Shown: positions 48,040-58,016, counted from the stretch's first letter. The stretch: 64,000 nucleotides of DNA from Qipengyuania sp. SS22 (GCF_025736935.1 NZ_CP107048.1:1240001-1304000); one strand, 5' to 3'. Notes: generated by a model from the letters alone, not told the origin. A program made the numbers and translations.

Positions 48040-48741
48040 ATGGCACGTCCGCGCATCATGCAGCGCCTTGCAAAGTGGCACGTCTGGCTGGGCTGGCTGG
48101 TCGGCCTTCCGGTGTTGATGTGGACAGTGACCGGGCTGGTCATGGTGGCCAAGCCGATCGAGGAAGTGCGCGGCAACCATCTGCGCAAGGACGTGCCCGA
48201 ACGCGCGCTGCCCGCGGATACCGAGATTGCAGTCTCGCTACCCGCAGAAAGCACCCAGCCGGTGCGCGCGGTCACCACACGGGTCGAGCGCGGTGAGACG
48301 ATCACGCGGATCGCCTATATGGACGGGACGACCGCGCGGTACCGCCCCGATGGCAGCGCGATGGGGCCGCTGTCCGAGGTCGAGGCGCGGCTGATCGTGG
48401 CCGAGGGTATCGAGGGCGGCGACAAGGTCACCGGAACCGCGCGCTTTGCGGCCGACGACGTGCCCTTCGATTTCCGCCGCCCGCTGCCCGTCTGGCAGGT
48501 CGCGCTGGCCGATGGCACCAACGTCTATGTCGGTACCGAAACCGGGCAGATCGAGGCGGTACGCACGCGCTGGTGGCGGACCTTCGACTTCGTCTGGGGC
48601 CTGCACATCATGGATCTGCAGACCCGCGAGGACACGCATCACCCGATCCTGATCTTTTTCGCCCTGCTGTCGGTGATCGGCGCGCTGTTCGGCTGCATCC
48701 TTATGTTCCGCCGGCGTAACGTGGGGGTGGGCGGCAAATGA
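48040..48741 (+). CDS. PepSY domain membrane protein
   Basis: A 233-residue protein with an N-terminal transmembrane helix (WHVWLGWLVGLPVLMWTVTG), a periplasmic region with PepSY-like segments (PLPVWQVALADGTNVYVGTE, TGQIEAVRTRWWR) and a C-terminal helix (ILIFFALLSVIGALFGCIL). It resembles the PepSY-associated TM proteins linked to iron-siderophore or reductase functions, with His residues (WHVWLGW, LHIMDL) that might bind haem. Role unknown. Its stop overlaps the next start (ATGA). Confidence 0.82.
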   Translation: MARPRIMQRLAKWHVWLGWLVGLPVLMWTVTGLVMVAKPIEEVRGNHLRKDVPERALPADTEIAVSLPAESTQPVRAVTTRVERGETITRIAYMDGTTARYRPDGSAMGPLSEVEARLIVAEGIEGGDKVTGTARFAADDVPFDFRRPLPVWQVALADGTNVYVGTETGQIEAVRTRWWRTFDFVWGLHIMDLQTREDTHHPILIFFALLSVIGALFGCILMFRRRNVGVGGK

Positions 48742-49358
48742 ATACCGAGGTCCTGACACCGCTGCTCGACTGGCTCGACCTTGCCGGGGTGGCGATCTTC
48801 GCGCTCACCGGCGCGCTGGTCGCCGCCAAGGAGCGCCAAACCTTCGTCACGCTGGCCTTCTTCGCGCTGGTTACCGGCGTCGGCGGGGGCACGGTGCGCG
48901 ATCTGCTGATCGGCGCGCCGGTCTTCTGGATCCACGATGGCGGGGTCGCGGGCGTATGTCTCGCGGTGGCGCTGTTCGCGTGGTTCATCCCCACACGCTG
49001 GTGGGCGGGCCGCTTCCTGTCGATTGCCGATGGTCTGGGGCTGGCGGCCTATGCCGTGCTGGGTTCGGCCAAGGCGCTCCAATACGGCGTGCCGCCAGTC
49101 CCCGCCGCACTGATGGGGATCATCACCGGCTGTGTCGGCGGGATTATCCGCGACGTGGTCGCCGGACGCCCGTCGATCCTGATGCGGCCCGAGCTCTATG
49201 TCACCGCCGCAGCTTTATCGGCCAGCCTGACGGTGCTCGGCGATGCCGCGGGAATCATGCGCGAATGGGTGTGGGTGGGCGCGACCGCCGCAGGTTATGG
49301 CCTGCGACTGGCCGCGATCAGGTGGAACCTGGCACTGCCCGCCTATCAGCGCGATTAG
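48738..49358 (+). CDS. TRIC-type cation channel family protein (YicG/UPF0126)
   Basis: A 206-residue membrane protein of seven helices built from two homologous halves, each with a glycine motif: VGGGTVRDLL and VGGIIRDVV. This is the bacterial trimeric intracellular cation channel family. Translationally coupled to the PepSY gene. The 3' end overlaps the convergent gene by four bases. Confidence 0.92.
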   Translation: MNTEVLTPLLDWLDLAGVAIFALTGALVAAKERQTFVTLAFFALVTGVGGGTVRDLLIGAPVFWIHDGGVAGVCLAVALFAWFIPTRWWAGRFLSIADGLGLAAYAVLGSAKALQYGVPPVPAALMGIITGCVGGIIRDVVAGRPSILMRPELYVTAAALSASLTVLGDAAGIMREWVWVGATAAGYGLRLAAIRWNLALPAYQRD

Positions 49359-50089
49359 CGCCGCGCACCCTGGTATCCGGTGCCGTATTCCAGATCGGCA
49401 TCGACCGCATCCTCATCTCCCGGCAGGGGACCGCCCGGATAGGCGGGCTGCGCGGAATCGCTGCGTGCACGCATCGCGGCGTAATAGGCGTCGTCATACT
49501 GGCGATCCTCGCCTTCGAAACGCGCCGCATCGTCATAGCTGCGATCGTAACGGGCATCGCCGCGATCATAGTCGATCGCTTCGATACGGCCATCGGCGCC
49601 GATCGAGCAGTTGAACCCCTGCCCGTCATATAGCGCGCCGCTGACGGTCCAGCCGCGCGCATCGCGATTGACCGCATCGACAGTGTCGACCCGCGCATTG
49701 CGTTCGATCTCGTCGACACACATGTCGACCGCGCGATCGATCCCGCGTCCGTCATCGTAGCTGACCCCACCGCGACGCGGTTCGGGGTAGCGGGTGTCGC
49801 GGCGTGGATAGCGTTCGGTCGAGCCCTTCGCCGCATTGGCGATAGCGGCAATTCCCCCGATGATCAGGATACCTGCCAGCACATCGCCCGCATCGACTCC
49901 GCGATCACGGCGGTGGCGATACCGGCGGTGTCCCGCTGCGTCATCATCGCCCGGCATCCAAGCCGGCGCGGCATGCGCCGCCGCAGGTGCTGCGGGTGCG
50001 GGCAGCTCGGCGGCCTGCACCGGCATGGCGGTCAGCGACAGGGCGGCAAGCAGCGCGGGTGCGGCAGAAAGTGATTTGATGGACGGCAT
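49355..50089 (-). CDS. Hypothetical exported protein, paralogue A
   Basis: A 244-residue protein with a signal peptide (LLAALSLTAMPVQAAE), a hydrophobic segment (DVLAGILIIGGIAAIANAAK) that may insert in a membrane, and a C-terminal region (RGWTVSGALYDGQGFNCSIG, GRIEAIDYDRGD) rich in Arg, Asp and Tyr. The IIGGIAAIA helix and the W-V-x-G ... F-x-CSI ... GR pattern recur in the next gene, so they are paralogues. Function unknown. Confidence 0.75.
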   Translation of the reverse strand: MPSIKSLSAAPALLAALSLTAMPVQAAELPAPAAPAAAHAAPAWMPGDDDAAGHRRYRHRRDRGVDAGDVLAGILIIGGIAAIANAAKGSTERYPRRDTRYPEPRRGGVSYDDGRGIDRAVDMCVDEIERNARVDTVDAVNRDARGWTVSGALYDGQGFNCSIGADGRIEAIDYDRGDARYDRSYDDAARFEGEDRQYDDAYYAAMRARSDSAQPAYPGGPLPGDEDAVDADLEYGTGYQGARR

Positions 50090-50206
50090 GGTCCGGTACC
50101 CCAGTGGTCACGCCCCCACCCGGCGCGCGATTATCGATTGAACAGGACTAGGCGGCCCAGGCTAAATGAAGCCTGAACCGCCCATGGTGGTCCTTGGAAG
50201 CAGGTA

Positions 50207-50773
50207 TCAGCGCAGTCCGCGGATACCGCTGAAGTCGAGATAGGTGACGCGGCCGCGTTCGATCGAGCAAGTGAAGCTACCGCGATCGCGATTGCTGTAC
50301 CGGCGATCGCGGCGGTCATAGCGCGAGTTGTAACCGCGCTGCCCATCGACCACCATCGTGCCCTTGACCTTCCAGCCATAGCGGGTGTCGTCGACATCGC
50401 GAATATCGGTTACCTGCGCGAGGCGATAGCCATAGCGGCGCGCATCGGCCTGGGCGGCGCTGACGCAGCGCTTGACCGCCGACCGCGGGTTGCCGCGTGT
50501 GGCATAAGCGGTGCGGCGATAGTCGTTGCCGTGGTTGTAGCGTTGGCCATCGCGGTAATAGCGGCCGTCGCGGTGGTGGTCGCGGTTCTTGCTAGCCGCG
50601 CTGGCGATGGCAGCAATGCCGCCGATGATTACTGCACCGGCGATCACTTCGCCAACCGAAATCCCGTCATCATCACCGCGAGCCTGGGCAGGCGTGGCTC
50701 CGGCCAGCGCCATCGCGCCGACGGCAGCCGTTGCGATCCCACCCTTCGCGAACGTTTTGGTCAATTGTTGCAT
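50207..50773 (-). CDS. Hypothetical exported protein, paralogue B
   Basis: A 188-residue relative of the preceding gene: signal peptide (GGIATAAVGAMALAGATPAQA), hydrophobic segment VGEVIAGAVIIGGIAAIASAA, a basic Tyr/Arg/His-rich stretch (RDHHRDGRYYRDGQRYNHG) and the shared end GWKVKGTMVVDGQRGYN ... FTCSIERGRVTYLDF. Two adjacent copies on the same strand suggest an old tandem duplication. Function unknown. Confidence 0.75.
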   Translation of the reverse strand: MQQLTKTFAKGGIATAAVGAMALAGATPAQARGDDDGISVGEVIAGAVIIGGIAAIASAASKNRDHHRDGRYYRDGQRYNHGNDYRRTAYATRGNPRSAVKRCVSAAQADARRYGYRLAQVTDIRDVDDTRYGWKVKGTMVVDGQRGYNSRYDRRDRRYSNRDRGSFTCSIERGRVTYLDFSGIRGLR

Positions 50774-50906
50774 CTCGAGGTCCTCCTCGTCGGTGCCGCG
50801 GCGGGATTGCCTCGGCTATGAGAAGGGTTCTAGAGAAGCCGCCGTGAGGTGACGCTGAACTCCGGCTACAGCGATTGTTCAGGTACTGAGCTCTTTTCCT
50901 GAACGC

Positions 50907-52289
50907 CTATTCTCTAAACGTTTCAAGCACATCGCGTGTAAACGTGGCAATATCGAAGCGCGATCCGGTCGGATCCTCGCCCCGCCGTACGATCACGACG
51001 TTCATACTAGGCACGATTACGATGAACTGCCCGCGATTTCCCATTGCGGCGAATGTGTCGGCCGGGACACCCTCGGAAGTGTTCAGCAGCCAGAACCCCG
51101 CGCCGTAGCCGAACGGGCTGTCGGGCTGCGGACCGGTGGGCGCCGAGACATAGTCGACCCAGTCTTCGGGCAGGATACGCGTGCCATCGGCGAGCATACC
51201 GCCGTCGAGATAGAGCTGACCCAGTTTCGCCAGATCGCGCGCGGTCGACCAGACCTGGCTCGAGAGAATGTAATCGCCCTCCCAGTCGGTCTCGGCCACG
51301 GTGTGGTGCATGCCGAGCTTCTCGAACAGCGCAGCGGGAGGATGTTCGTCAAACCCCGGTTTGATAGCGCGCACCGCCATCAGCGTGTCGTTATTGGCAT
51401 AGCGATAGACCGATCCCGGCGGATGGATGACCGGCCAACTGGTCGCCGTTTCCGCGACCGACGAGCCACCGAAATAGAGCGGATCGGTGCGGTTGCCAGG
51501 CGTGTCGGAGTAACGCCCAGAGGCCATGCGCAGGAGATGGTCGATCGTGATCCCGTAGCGGGTATGGTCCTGCATTCTGCCGCCCAGTCCCGCGCGGGCA
51601 TCGACCTGCACTTCGCCGCGCGCCTGCGCGGCGCCGACCAAGGTCGCGGCAATGCTCTTGGCGACCGACCAGGTACGCTGCGGCACCGCCGGTCCGAAGT
51701 CGGGGGCATAGGCCTCGCCCAGCAACGCTCCGCGGCGCTGCACCAGCACCGCCGTAGTCCGCGTGCCCTCGCCATAGCGCTGCGCGAAGGCACCCTCGCC
51801 AACGGTCTTCAACGCGCCCTCCCCGAAAGGCGTCACCGCGGCGACCGGATGGTTTTGCCCGGGCCGGGTAGTCACGAAGGGAGGAAGCCCTCCGCCGATG
51901 GGGGCAAGCTGGCAGCCCATCCGCGAATCGTGGATCGCGATCCGGGGCGGCATGCTCTCTGCCCAATCGACGCTGATATGGCTGACTTCGTTCGAGCCCG
52001 CGGCAGTAGCCCTGGACGCGGGCCTGCGGTGGATTTCATAGGCCAGCTCGGGCGCGATTTCGTCGAGTGGTGCCTGGATACCCGTCAATTCCCACGCCTC
52101 GACGCTGGCAGGCGTTCGGGCTGCTCCATTGCGTTCCGCATTGGCGATGGCGCTGCACAGGAACAGCGCCTTGTACCCCGCAGCGAGCGCGCGATCGTAG
52201 CGGGCGCCAAGTTCATCCTGCGTGGTGGATTGGGCAGCGGCTGGCGTGGCGGCGAGCAGCGCGGCGGCTGCGAGGGCATGTCTGATCAT
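50907..52289 (-). CDS. Serine hydrolase, beta-lactamase family
   Basis: A 460-residue exported protein (signal MIRHALAAAALLAATPAAAQ). It has the serine-lysine dyad in WSVAKSIAATL (Ser208, Lys211) and the tyrosine motif YRYANNDT (Tyr297-x-Asn299), placing it in the class C beta-lactamase/esterase/DD-peptidase superfamily. An extra N-terminal domain of about 150 residues precedes the fold. Most such enzymes are esterases or peptidases and not antibiotic-resistance enzymes; nothing here indicates resistance. Confidence 0.88.
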   Translation of the reverse strand: MIRHALAAAALLAATPAAAQSTTQDELGARYDRALAAGYKALFLCSAIANAERNGAARTPASVEAWELTGIQAPLDEIAPELAYEIHRRPASRATAAGSNEVSHISVDWAESMPPRIAIHDSRMGCQLAPIGGGLPPFVTTRPGQNHPVAAVTPFGEGALKTVGEGAFAQRYGEGTRTTAVLVQRRGALLGEAYAPDFGPAVPQRTWSVAKSIAATLVGAAQARGEVQVDARAGLGGRMQDHTRYGITIDHLLRMASGRYSDTPGNRTDPLYFGGSSVAETATSWPVIHPPGSVYRYANNDTLMAVRAIKPGFDEHPPAALFEKLGMHHTVAETDWEGDYILSSQVWSTARDLAKLGQLYLDGGMLADGTRILPEDWVDYVSAPTGPQPDSPFGYGAGFWLLNTSEGVPADTFAAMGNRGQFIVIVPSMNVVIVRRGEDPTGSRFDIATFTRDVLETFRE

Positions 52290-52321
52290 GCGCGTCTTGT
52301 GGCACGGCTTTCCGTGCAAGC

Positions 52322-52357
52322 AAAACAAAAGGGCCGGACAGTTTCCCGTCCGGCCCC
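52322..52357 (-). terminator. Rho-independent terminator after rplQ
   Basis: On the minus strand GGGGCCGGAC and GTCCGGCCC form a near-perfect stem with a GGGAAACT loop, followed by TTTTGTTTTG. It closes the ribosomal-protein operon and also lies just upstream of the serine hydrolase start. Confidence 0.9.
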
Positions 52358-52380
52358 GCTTGTCTGGTTTCGAATGCGGC

Positions 52381-52803
52381 TTACGCCTCTTCGAGGTCCA
52401 TGTCTTCGTTCATGACCGGACCCGAATCCTGCCCCTTGGCGTCCACGTCGCGGTCGACGAGTTCGATGACGGCCATCTGGGCGGCGTCGCTGCCGCGGTA
52501 ACCGGCCTTGATCACGCGGCTGTAGCCACCTTCACGGTCGTCGTAACGCTCGGCCAGCACGTCGAACAGCTTCTTGAGCTGGGTTTCGTCCTGCAGGCGG
52601 CTCATGGCGAGGCGACGGTTCGACAGGCCGCCACGCTTGGCCAGCGTGATCAGCTTTTCGATGTAGGGCCGCATTTCCTTCGCCTTGGGCAAAGTCGTCA
52701 TGATCTGCTCGTGCTTGATCAGCGCGGCGGCCATGTTGCGGAGCATCGCATTACGGTGGCCGGTCTTGCGCTGCAGCTTACGGCCGGACATTTTATGACG
52801 CAT
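52381..52803 (-). CDS. rplQ: 50S ribosomal protein L17
   Basis: A 140-residue protein starting [20 protein letters not shown], the universal L17 opening, with [20 protein letters not shown] following. The acidic tail (NEDMDLEEA) is an extension common in alphaproteobacteria. Last gene of the operon, 117 bases after rpoA. Confidence 0.98.
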   Translation of the reverse strand: MRHKMSGRKLQRKTGHRNAMLRNMAAALIKHEQIMTTLPKAKEMRPYIEKLITLAKRGGLSNRRLAMSRLQDETQLKKLFDVLAERYDDREGGYSRVIKAGYRGSDAAQMAVIELVDRDVDAKGQDSGPVMNEDMDLEEA

Positions 52804-52920
52804 TTCAACTTATCCTTCGTTCGATAGGGGCCCGTGCGAGGTAGCCCGTAGCTGGTCGGACAGGGCCGACCTCCCTGATCGCGACGTCCCGGCTTGCACC
52901 GGGACGCACGCAGTATGAAT

Positions 52921-53976
52921 TTAACCCAGAAGCTCTTGTTCGAGCTTCTTGGCCATTTCCTCGATGTTCTCGGGCGGCCAGCCGGGGATGTCCATGCCGA
53001 GGCGCAGACCCATTGACGAGAGCACTTCCTTGATCTCGTTGAGCGACTTGCGGCCGAAGTTCGGCGTACGGAGCATCTCGGCCTCGGTCTTCTGGACCAG
53101 GTCGCCGATGTAGATGATGTTGTCGTTCTTGAGGCAGTTGGCCGAACGCACCGACAGTTCCAACTCATCGACCTTCTTGAGAAGGTAGCGGTTGAGCTGG
53201 TTGGTGTCGCTTTCCTGCGGCTCTGCAGCCTGGCCGATCATGGCCGAGCTGGGCTGCGGGATGCCGTCTTCGAAGTGGACGAACAGCGTCAGCTGGTCCT
53301 GAAGGATGCGGGCGGCATAGGCCACGGCATCTTCGGGAGTGACGGTACCGTCGGTATCGATGGACAGCGAAAGCTTATCGTAGTCGAGTTCCTGGCCAAC
53401 ACGGGCGTTCTCGACCTTGTAGCTGACCTGGCGGACCGGCGAAAACAGCGAGTCGACCGGGATCAGACCGATCGGCGCATCGACGGGGCGGTTCATGACT
53501 GCCGGGCGATAGCCCTTACCGATGTCGGCCGTGAGCTCCATGTTGAGCGTCGCGCCTTCGTCGAGATGGCAGATCACCAGATCCTTGTTCATCACCTCGA
53601 TGTCGCCCGACACGGCGATGTCGCCGGCTTTCACTTCACCGGGACCGGTAGCGGAAAGCTGCAGGCGCTTCATGCCTTCGCCCTCCATCTTCAGCGCGAT
53701 CTGTTTCACGTTGAGGACGATGTCGGTGACGTCTTCGCGCACGCCGGCAAGCGAGCTGAATTCGTGGAGCACGTTCTCGATCTTGATCGAGGTGATCGCG
53801 GCGCCCTGGAGCGAGCTGAGCAGCACGCGACGCAGTGCGTTGCCGAGCGTCAGGCCGAAGCCGCGCTCGAGCGGTTCGGCCACGAAGGTCGCCTTGCGCG
53901 CCTTGTCGCCGGATTCCTTGATATCAAGGACATTGGGTTTCTTGAGTTCCTGCCAGTTCTTAATGTTGACGGACAT
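52921..53976 (-). CDS. rpoA: RNA polymerase alpha subunit
   Basis: A 351-residue protein with the N-terminal dimerisation domain ([20 protein letters not shown]) and the C-terminal DNA/activator-binding domain ([39 protein letters not shown]). Complete and normal in length. Follows rpsK in the usual alpha-operon order; rpsD is absent, as is common in alphaproteobacteria. Confidence 0.98.
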   Translation of the reverse strand: MSVNIKNWQELKKPNVLDIKESGDKARKATFVAEPLERGFGLTLGNALRRVLLSSLQGAAITSIKIENVLHEFSSLAGVREDVTDIVLNVKQIALKMEGEGMKRLQLSATGPGEVKAGDIAVSGDIEVMNKDLVICHLDEGATLNMELTADIGKGYRPAVMNRPVDAPIGLIPVDSLFSPVRQVSYKVENARVGQELDYDKLSLSIDTDGTVTPEDAVAYAARILQDQLTLFVHFEDGIPQPSSAMIGQAAEPQESDTNQLNRYLLKKVDELELSVRSANCLKNDNIIYIGDLVQKTEAEMLRTPNFGRKSLNEIKEVLSSMGLRLGMDIPGWPPENIEEMAKKLEQELLG

Positions 53977-54083
53977 GCAAATCCCCTGGTTCGGATGCGG
54001 GCAGGACCGGCGCTCTTTGCAAGAGCGTCCGGTCCGTGAGAGGGTGTCGGCGGCCCGCTAGCGAGCCGCCAGGCAGGTACGGA

Positions 54084-54473
54084 TCAGACGCGACGACGCT
54101 TGGAAGGACGGACCCCGTTATGCGGGATCGGCGTCACGTCGCGGATCGAGGTGATGGTGAAGCCCACTGCCGCGAGACCGCGCAGTGCGCTCTCACGACC
54201 CGAGCCCGGGCCCTTCACTTCGACCTCGAGGGTGCGCACGCCGTGTTCCACGGCCTTGCGGCCCGCGTCGTCGGCGGCGACCTGCGCGGCATAGGGAGTC
54301 GACTTGCGGCTGCCCTTGAAGCCCATCATACCCGCGCTGGACCAGCTGATCGCATTGCCCTGTGCATCGGTGATGGTGATCATCGTGTTGTTGAAGCTGG
54401 CGTTGATATGTGCAACGCCGCTCGAAATGTTCTTTTTGTCGCGGCGCCTAACGCGGCCGGGTTCGCGTGCCAT
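54084..54473 (-). CDS. rpsK: 30S ribosomal protein S11
   Basis: A 129-residue protein with [40 protein letters not shown] and the basic end [18 protein letters not shown], all typical of S11. Lies 55 bases after rpsM. Confidence 0.98.
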   Translation of the reverse strand: MAREPGRVRRRDKKNISSGVAHINASFNNTMITITDAQGNAISWSSAGMMGFKGSRKSTPYAAQVAADDAGRKAVEHGVRTLEVEVKGPGSGRESALRGLAAVGFTITSIRDVTPIPHNGVRPSKRRRV

Positions 54474-54528
54474 GGTCTCTATTCCTCTAATCTATCAAGA
54501 AGGCAAAAGCGTAGGGAAATCCCTCCGC

Positions 54529-54897
54529 TTACTTCTTCTTGCCAGCGATCGGCTTGGCCTTGCCCTTGCGGGTACGGGCATTGGTGTGAGTGCGCTGGCC
54601 GCGAACGGGCAGGCCGACACGGTGACGCAGGCCGCGATACGAACGCAGGTCCATAAGGCGCTTGATGTTCATAGCCGTGTCGCGGCGAAGGTCGCCTTCG
54701 ACCATGTGCTCTTCATCGATCGTTTCACGAACGCGCAGGACTTCCTCGTCGGACAGGTCCTGCACGCGACGCGCATGATCGATGCCGAGCTTGTCGGCGA
54801 TCTCGACGGCCTTGGTCCGGCCGATTCCGTGAATATAGGTGAGCGCGATGATCACGCGCTTGTTGGTGGGGATATTTACCCCGGCAATACGAGCCAC
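54529..54897 (-). CDS. rpsM: 30S ribosomal protein S13
   Basis: A 122-residue protein starting [20 protein letters not shown] with the conserved [19 protein letters not shown] near the C-terminus. In the standard cluster it directly follows adk; here gdhA and an SRPBCC-like gene are in between, so it probably has its own promoter in the 279-base gap upstream. Confidence 0.98.
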   Translation of the reverse strand: MARIAGVNIPTNKRVIIALTYIHGIGRTKAVEIADKLGIDHARRVQDLSDEEVLRVRETIDEEHMVEGDLRRDTAMNIKRLMDLRSYRGLRHRVGLPVRGQRTHTNARTRKGKAKPIAGKKK

Positions 54898-55176
54898 TTA
54901 CTTCTCCATGCTCCACAGGGACCGGACATCCGGTTAACCCTATCTCATCGCTCCATTCATCGACGCTCGCGGTACCTGCCTGATACAAATCGGCAGGAGG
55001 GCGCCCAATATGGCTGTCGCCGCCGGACTCACCGCAATGTCGAATGAAGAGCGCGCTTAGGGGGATTCGCCCGCGGCGTCAACCGCCCAGCACACGCAAA
55101 CCAACGAGACCGCCGGATGGGCGGCTCGCGAGGTGTTGCAGGCCTTGTAGCGCGTGACGCCGCGAAGGTCAAAACC

Positions 55177-56538
55177 CTACATCACTCCAAATGCGAGCAT
55201 CGCATCGGCAACCTTCTTGAACCCGGCGATGTTCGCGCCTTTGACGTAATCGACATAGCCATCGCCCTGGTCGCCATATTCGACGCATTTGCCGTGGATG
55301 CCCTCCATCAACTCGGTCAGCATCTGGCCTAGCCGTTCGTGGTTCCACGCGATCCGTTCGGAATTCTGGCTCATCTCGAGCCCCGAGACCGCGACCCCGC
55401 CCGCATTCGCCGCCTTGCCGGGTCCGTACATGATCTTGGCATCGTGGAAGACCTTCACCCCGTCGAGCGTGGTCGGCATATTGGCACCTTCGGAAACCGC
55501 CTTGCAGCCGTTCGAGACCAGGCTGCGCGCCTCATCTTCGTTGAGCTCGTTCTGCGTTGCGCAGGGCAGCGCCAGGTCGCATGGCACGTCCCACGGACGC
55601 CGCCCCTCATGGAACGAGGCGGAGGTGAAGTGGTCGGCATATTCGGAAATGCGCCCGCGGCGGCGGGTCTTGAGGTCTTTGACCCAGTCGATCTTGTCCT
55701 GGTCGAACCCGTCGGGATCGTGGATGAAGCCGCCACTGTCGGACAGGGTCAGTACCTTGCCGCCCAGCTGGACGATCTTTTCCGCCGCATGCGTCGCGAC
55801 ATTGCCCGAGCCCGAGATCACCGCACTCTTCCCCTCGACCGCGTCGCCCTTGTGCGCCAGCATGTTCTGCAGGAAATAGACCGCGCCATAGCCGGTCGCC
55901 TCGGGGCGCATCTGCGAACCGCCATATTCGGTGGCTTTGCCGGTCAGCACGCCTTCCCAGCGATTGGTGATGCGCTTGTACTGGCCGAACATATAGCCGA
56001 TCTCGCGTCCGCCCACGCCGATGTCACCCGCCGGCACATCGGTATCGGGGCCGATATGGCGGTAAAGCTCGGTCATGAAGCTCTGGCAGAAGCGCATCAC
56101 TTCGCTGTCGCTCTTGCCCCTGGGGTTGAAGTTCGCCCCGCCCTTGCCGCCGCCCATCGGCAGGCCGGTGAGCGAGTTCTTGAAGGTCTGTTCGAAGGCG
56201 AGGAACTTGAGCACGCTCTCATTGACGCTGGGGTGAAAGCGGATGCCGCCCTTATAGGGGCCGATCGCATTGTTGTTCTGCACCCGCCAGCCGCGCTGCA
56301 CCCGGATACAGTGATTGTCGTCCTCCCAGCACACGCGGAAGCTGACGATCCGGTCGGGTTCGGCGATCCGGCGCAGGATCTGCGCCTCGTGGTATTCTTC
56401 CTTATCCTCGATGAAGTGGTAAACGTCCTGCGCCACTTCCTGGACAGCCTGGACGAACTCGTCCTGCCCCGGATTGCGCTTCTTCACGCCCTCCATGAAT
56501 GTCGAAAGATCCACGTGCCTGTCGTAGACGGATGCCAT
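55177..56538 (-). CDS. gdhA: NADP-type glutamate dehydrogenase
   Basis: A 453-residue hexameric-type glutamate dehydrogenase that links 2-oxoglutarate and ammonia to glutamate. GPYKGGIRFHPSVNESVLKF, the catalytic-lysine region LPMGGGKGGANFNPRGKSD, DVPAGDIGVGGREIGYMFGQ and the nucleotide loop ISGSGNVATHAAEKI are present. The S-G-N in the loop and overall similarity to E. coli GdhA suggest NADPH use. It lies within the ribosomal-protein cluster, an unusual position. Confidence 0.96.
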   Translation of the reverse strand: MASVYDRHVDLSTFMEGVKKRNPGQDEFVQAVQEVAQDVYHFIEDKEEYHEAQILRRIAEPDRIVSFRVCWEDDNHCIRVQRGWRVQNNNAIGPYKGGIRFHPSVNESVLKFLAFEQTFKNSLTGLPMGGGKGGANFNPRGKSDSEVMRFCQSFMTELYRHIGPDTDVPAGDIGVGGREIGYMFGQYKRITNRWEGVLTGKATEYGGSQMRPEATGYGAVYFLQNMLAHKGDAVEGKSAVISGSGNVATHAAEKIVQLGGKVLTLSDSGGFIHDPDGFDQDKIDWVKDLKTRRRGRISEYADHFTSASFHEGRRPWDVPCDLALPCATQNELNEDEARSLVSNGCKAVSEGANMPTTLDGVKVFHDAKIMYGPGKAANAGGVAVSGLEMSQNSERIAWNHERLGQMLTELMEGIHGKCVEYGDQGDGYVDYVKGANIAGFKKVADAMLAFGVM

Positions 56539-56622
56539 GTCGCAATTCCCCCCTGGTGCCCGGTCGGGCGAGTTGATGTTTGCGACCCCGGCGCCCGTTC
56601 GGCGGGCGCTCGTCAGTTTGTG

Positions 56623-57270
56623 TTATTCCGCGACCTGCAAGGCATCGATCTGCGCCTCGATACTCGGTTCCTCATCCGGTGACGGGTCATCGGCTGCGCC
56701 GTCTGCCCCGCCCGCCCCTTCGAGAGCCCCAAGATAGTCCCTGAGGCCATGCAACTGCTGGCTCATCACGGCATCAACGGCCTGCGAAATCGAGGCAACC
56801 TCGTAGCGCATGGAGCCGCCGACGGCATATTCCCAGCGGATTCGCGTCCCGCCCGCGATCTCCTCGAGCGTGATCGTCAGCACACCGGTGGCCGGTTCGC
56901 CCTGCAACGGGCCGAGCCCCCCGCGCATGCGCAGGTTCCTGAGCGGATAGGCCTGAATGACGGTCATGTGCTGGACGCTGCCGTCGAGCGAGAACCCGTC
57001 CTCGCGGTCCTCGCCGGGCACACGCTCGCAAAAGCAGCCGCCCGCCTGAGGGGTCAGCGTCATATTGGCGGCATCGGCGGACCAGGTATGTGCGTCGCTC
57101 CACCAGTCGGCCGGCCGGATCAGCGCGAGCCACGTATCCAGCGGGCTGGCCGCGACATCGGCCTGGTCCTGCGTCACGAAGCCGCGTTCGCTGGTCTCGG
57201 CAACCGTGGCCGACAGCGGCACCGCAGCCGTCAGCGCGGCTGCAGCAAGAACCGTTGTGACAAGACGCAT
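56623..57270 (-). CDS. Exported SRPBCC/START-like protein
   Basis: A 215-residue protein with a signal peptide (LVTTVLAAAALTAAVPLSAT). The body fits an SRPBCC lipid/polyketide-binding fold: ASPLDTWLALIRPADWWSD near the start, GVLTITLEEIAGGTRIRWEY in the middle and a final helix MSQQLHGLRDYLGAL. A Gly/Asp/Glu-rich tail follows. An exported member of this family is uncommon. It is 84 bases before gdhA and 67 after adk on the same strand. Confidence 0.78.
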   Translation of the reverse strand: MRLVTTVLAAAALTAAVPLSATVAETSERGFVTQDQADVAASPLDTWLALIRPADWWSDAHTWSADAANMTLTPQAGGCFCERVPGEDREDGFSLDGSVQHMTVIQAYPLRNLRMRGGLGPLQGEPATGVLTITLEEIAGGTRIRWEYAVGGSMRYEVASISQAVDAVMSQQLHGLRDYLGALEGAGGADGAADDPSPDEEPSIEAQIDALQVAE

Positions 57271-57337
57271 GGACCCTCTCCCCTGTGCGGAGAGACGTCC
57301 TAAGCGAAGTTGCGTCTGTTTGGAAGCGCCGGGTCGA

Positions 57338-57985
57338 TCAGTCCGCGAGGATCGCGTCGATCGCGCGGGTCACGTCTTCGATCGAAGCCATGCCATCGAC
57401 CCGGCTGACGATACCGCGTGCTTCGTAGCCTGGCAGGATCGGAGCAGTCTTGCCGCGATATTCCTGCATGCGGGTGCGCACGGTCTCTTCGTTATCGTCC
57501 GGGCGGCGCTTGAATTCGGTCGAGCCGCATTTGTCGCACACGCCCTCTTTCTCGGGCAGCTTGAAGACATCGTGATAGCCGGCGCCGCAATTGGCGCAGG
57601 TGAACCGGCCGGTGATCCGCTCGACCAGCGCATCCTCGTTCACTTCGAGTTCGATCACATGGTCGAGCTTGCGGCCATGCCGAGCGAGGATTTCGTCGAG
57701 CTGGTCGGCCTGCGCCGCAGTCCGCGGATAGCCGTCGAAGATCGCACCGATCTCCGGCCCCATCTCGGTCAGCTTGGCATCGATCATCGCCGAAACGATG
57801 TCATCCGAGACGAGCCCGCCCGAATCCATGATGTCGGCTACCGTACGGCCCAGTTCGGTATCGGCCTTGCGTGTTTCACGCAGCATGTCGCCGGTCGAGA
57901 GCTGGAGCATGCCATGATGCTCGACCAGTCGTTGTGCCTGCGTTCCCTTACCGGCGCCCGGAGGGCCCAGGAGGATGATGTCCAT
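57338..57985 (-). CDS. adk: Adenylate kinase, zinc-containing LID
   Basis: A 215-residue enzyme converting ATP and AMP to two ADP. P-loop LGPPGAGKGTQA (about 6-17), FDGYPRTAAQA, and a LID with four cysteines (Cys130, Cys133, Cys150, Cys153), which should bind zinc; E. coli Adk lacks these. It follows secY by 31 bases, as in the standard cluster. Confidence 0.98.
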   Translation of the reverse strand: MDIILLGPPGAGKGTQAQRLVEHHGMLQLSTGDMLRETRKADTELGRTVADIMDSGGLVSDDIVSAMIDAKLTEMGPEIGAIFDGYPRTAAQADQLDEILARHGRKLDHVIELEVNEDALVERITGRFTCANCGAGYHDVFKLPEKEGVCDKCGSTEFKRRPDDNEETVRTRMQEYRGKTAPILPGYEARGIVSRVDGMASIEDVTRAIDAILAD

Positions 57986-58016
57986 CGCGTATTGTCCCCT
58001 TCGCCCGTGCTGTGCC

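Noticed and set aside
54898-55176. Terminator between gdhA and rpsM
   Set aside because: CCGCC/GGCGG at 55111-55125 can pair, but the stem is short, bulged when extended and has no T-run, so it was not listed.
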